Below are positions 42,101-46,642 of a stretch of DNA of 64,000 bases, in pieces; positions within the stretch are counted from its first letter, which is position 1; each line of letters begins with the position of its first letter. The DNA lies in NCBI GenBank assembly GCA_012845835.1, contig JABAKD010000029.1, positions 8,184,048 through 8,248,047 on the forward strand, given 5' to 3'. The notes under the pieces were generated by a model, which made no database searches, was not told the DNA's origin, and worked only from the letters and a program-made list of their open reading frames with translations. The DNA comes from Undaria pinnatifida (taxonomy: Eukaryota; Sar; Phaeophyceae; Laminariales; Alariaceae). Made by a program: the position numbers and the translations under genes.

Positions 42101-45100
42101 GCTGCTGCTGCTACTAGCTGCAGCGTCGTTAGCCCCGCGGAAATCTACGACTGCGTCCTGCATGGAGTTGGCGCCAGGTATACGAGACGTCCCCGCTCGG
42201 GCGCGTCTCGCCATGGTCTTGCGACGGCCCCACCAAAAGCGAAAAGAGCGATTGGCTTTGTCCAGAGTGGATGACGGAGGCAGCTCCGACGAAGAGCACG
42301 CGAGGCGTGTACGACTGCTGTGATACTGTTTTTCTACTACTGCTGTCAATATAGTCTAGTCTATTAATAGTGCTGCAGTAGGGAGTGCCGACCAGGACGG
42401 AATGTAAGGACTGTTTTGTAAATGTAACTGACACAGATACGGCACCTATAATCAGAAAAAATACAAGTTGGCGTTGAGAGCGTTGTGTTTTTGATTCAGA
42501 AAAATCACACCAGGCGCTCCAATCAACATATCGGTGGGAGACGGCGATTCCCCATTGCTACTCGTGCCAGAAGGACCATAACGAGCGTCAACGCCGAGTT
42601 CTCCAGGCAGCCCATCTCCAGCAGGACGAGGAGGGTCAGCCGCTGGCCGTTTCGTGCCAGTTCGCGTTTGCGCGCCAACACCATCTGCGTCGGAGGTGTA
42701 CCATCCGTCTGCGATGCAAGGCCCTGTGCCTGTGCTGTTCAAACCTGCGCCGCTGAACCCCGGTAACCCCAACGCTTGTCGGGGCTGCTGAAACGGGTCT
42801 CCTGTCCCCGCACAAGTGACGGCATTGTCATGGTGACTGCTGTCCATGTTCCGGCAAGGGCGGCGATGATGGGGCACCTCACCAGCGCGGCAGCAGACGG
42901 CAGTCTTGGTGTCGAAGCTCTCACCTATTTTTGGTTCTGACAACTAACCCTGGATCTTCCCTCCAAAAAAAAATGAAAAAATATCGCGTAGGTGGGAATT
43001 CCCACCTACGCGATATTTCGGTATGTGCGGACCACATATGGCGAAAATATCCCAACAGCCCGCGGTCGTCTAAAACTCCAGACGCATATAATTCGGCTCT
43101 AAACGACCAATATCGCGATATTTCCGAGTTTTAGATAACTCTACGAAGCACTCAATTTTTTCACCAGGTACCAGGTATTTTTCTTGACCGTTTGTTCAAG
43201 CTCGCACAGCATGGGCAGGGGAGGGTCTTGCTCGAAGTTTCCACCCACTCATGTGCTGACTCATGAGATATATCCTCGTCTTGACATTTACGTCTGGATT
43301 AGTGCAGAAATATCATAGTCTATTTTCAAGTAGTTTGATCTTTCCTCGGCTAGAGACCACTATTTCGAGTTTTAGACATGTGATTTTTTCAGAGTCAAAA
43401 TATCGAATGGCCTAGCTCTTCCACTTGGAAATACTTGAGACCTAACCTCGAGGCTTATGTTGTTTGTCGCACATCAATTCTTGAGTCTGTGGTCACACAA
43501 AGGTGCTGGAGCCCTAGGAAGATCCGAAACACCAAAAGTGAAATAAAAATTCGTCAGGGGAAATACTACGCTTTCCCGCCTAAACGCACGATAAGAAGAA
43601 GGCGCACAAGTGAAACGGTCCAAAGTGCAAACTGAACTCCATGGCCGCGGGAATCCACTCGACTACAGAATGAAGGTACCCCGTTCCCACAACTAACCAA
43701 CTCGCGGCTACAAACTACAGCGGTTGGGCTGCCTGCACCGTACGAACCGCACGGTAATCGTGAGCACAGACGAACGCGCCGGCTGTCTGGAGTGCTGTAA
43801 GAGTGACGACCCGCGGGCATGCAGTGAAACAAGAGCAATCGAAACAAAAACCACGATATAAATATCAATGATCGCCCCGCCTTCCCTAGTTATTTGACAG
43901 GTTGCAGCGCAGCTACTACGCCCGTGCCTGCGAATTGAAAATTGCGGGGGGTCGTTCCCCATGAAGGGTGTACAACTCTACCAACTCTACAAAAATCAGT
44001 GACGTAAGTAACATGTTGTACTACTGCCTCGTAAAAACCCTGAAAAGAAGACGATCACTGCTCTCGTGATGAGGGTGTGCATGCGGGTCGTGGGTCTTCG
44101 TGTGCCATCCTCCTGCTGTGGTACTCCATGGCCGCATCACCGCCTTAGCTCACTCGGCCCGCTCCTTCGCACTTGCTCTTGTTGACACTCAATTCCAATC
44201 GGTTCCCCTTCTCCCCCGTCCCCAAAAAAAAAATGCTCCACGCAGCTTGGGGTGCTGATCTGAAAAACAAAAGTTCTCGTTCAGGTAGAATTCAAACCGG
44301 TCTCTTCCCCGCCCGTCGACGGCCAGTCGCCCTCCTCCTGCGTCGTCGAATCCAGCCTACTGCCGGCGCGGTTCCCTCCAATCAAACCGAGATTGCGCCG
44401 TGGTGGCGCTCGTGGTGGCGCCTGCCTCCGCGCACGAGCATCCCGATAAAGCATTGCTGCTCCGCCGCTGCTGCCTAAAAAGACGCGCGAATCGTAGGTG
44501 ACCATGCCTAACGCACCACGTACGACCCAACTCTACGGCCACGCCTAAGCCTCGCGGCCACATGCAGCATCAAGGAGGTATCACTCCTTGGGGGTGAGTC
44601 CGGCCTTACACCCGCCAGAAAGATCCCCCCACTCGCTACAAGCCTGCTAGGGCATGCCTCGCAGCATGCCTTTCCGTGGCGGCAAGGGGAGCGGTATTGT
44701 ATAGACTAATACGCGAACGTCGTGGTGGTGATGTCCCAATGAATCTTTAGAAAATATCTTCGGTATAACACTCCCCCAAATAAGCTGCGACTCCCGAGCT
44801 CCACTCGGCCTCCCGCGGCCTCGCGGTGCTGCCATGACCCATCCGCACAGCCGCCATATGACGTGCTGGCGAAAAAACGGCCGTCGGTGCCCCACTTCGG
44901 CGAGGGGGGGGCGTAGAAATCGCCCTCCCGGGGACGGCTCGCTTGGCCCCCGGCGCGGCGGGGAACACCCGTAGTGAACAATTGCAAATCCCGCCCAGCC
45001 CGAGAGCATTGAGACCAAAGAATCGGCTGCTGCTCGCCTGTCAGGTGTATTGCTCTACGTACTGCTGCATTGCTGTAATGCTGTACTGGGTAGGTCCGTG

Positions 45101-46573
45101 GGTGGATGGTGGGTGGTGGGTGGGTGTGTGTGTGTGTGTGTGTGTGTGTGTTCTTCACATTAAACCGTTCTTCTACTCGTCGACATCCAGCACACCCAGT
45201 GTCCGTACTGATTCTTCACCCTAGAAAGATCAGCTCTGTGGTCACAAGCCACGACACAGAGATAATGCATCGTAATGCATTCGACAACGCAATGTCATGC
45301 CCTAGTACTGGGTACGACAGGCACAACATACATACGTCAGCAACAGAAATACATTGGAAGAGAGAAATACGAAATAAACAAAAACAAAAACAAAAACAAA
45401 AAAAAAACGTGGGTGGGTGGTAGATGGCGGCTCGCTTGCTCCCCGAGATGGCCGAGTATCGTCGAAAAATGAAACTCCCCCCGTCTGTTTTCTGTTTCAT
45501 ACAAAGGTCCTCAAGAACCAACTAACTCCTCAACGCGTACCAGGTGTACTGCTGTACGTACTGCTGCACTGCTGTACTGCTGCTGCTGTATGTAGTAAAG
45601 GTTTGGTCGGTGGGTGAGTTGAGCGTTCACCGCGTCGTCCGTGGTGGGGTGCGTGGGCGGTTCCGTACGTGGGAGTCACTTTTAGTCCTGTGGGAGATGA
45701 ACATTTTTTGAAGTTTGTAAAATATCGGCCTCCCGCTGGTGCTTGGGAGTACCACCGTCCCCACTGCTAGGGTTCAGGTTTAGGTTAGGGCCAGGGTTAG
45801 GGGGTGGGTTGGGTCTACGCCCGTACCTCTATCCGTGCTTTCTGCTCGCAAACAAGAACAGCCCACCGCCCCAAAGATCCGGGCGGCCAACTTGTGAGGT
45901 GCGCTCTGTTTTCTATATACTAGAAAACCTAAAAACAGATGTTTATATTTCCACCCATCTACATCCAGCACAGCCAGTGTCTGCGCTGATTCCTCATAGA
46001 CAAGCTAGCTGCACCTTCAGCGAAACGAGTGCTAGCTATAAGGCAAACCGAATCCTGCTGCACATACTGGTGCTTCTATAGAACCTACCTATTAACAGGT
46101 CAAGTATCACGACGATACTATATTTCCGCTTACAATGATTGCTACCAGGTATGCCAGAAAACGGTAAACCGTGAAAGGTATTACGACATTTCCGCCGACA
46201 AATGATTGCTATGCCAGAAAATGTGACAGACTAATCGGTGAAAAAGTAAGCAAGCTGGGTGTAAAACGAAAAATAAATGTTTTGCCGCATGATCCGCTTT
46301 GTTTTTGTTTTCCCACCTCGAGCTGGCGCATGGGCACAGAAAACACCTGAAACGACATTTTGGCATTTTGGTTTTTCGCGCGGACAGACGGACAGCAGGA
46401 CTAGACAGCTGCTGTACAATTGCTAAGATGAGCATCGACCCCATATTTGTCGAACTCACAGCTGATGTTGGTAGAGTAAATTGATAAAATATCGGCGACA
46501 GACCCTTATCGAACACAGCTGACGATTTTGATTTTAAAAAGTTCCACAAAATGTCGGAGACATATATACCGTG

Positions 46574-46642
<69 letters not shown>

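Noticed and set aside
42081-42323. Short frames on both strands after SINE S1 (MELAPGIRD... plus strand)
   Set aside because: Under 80 codons, no motif, open on both strands because of GC-rich composition.
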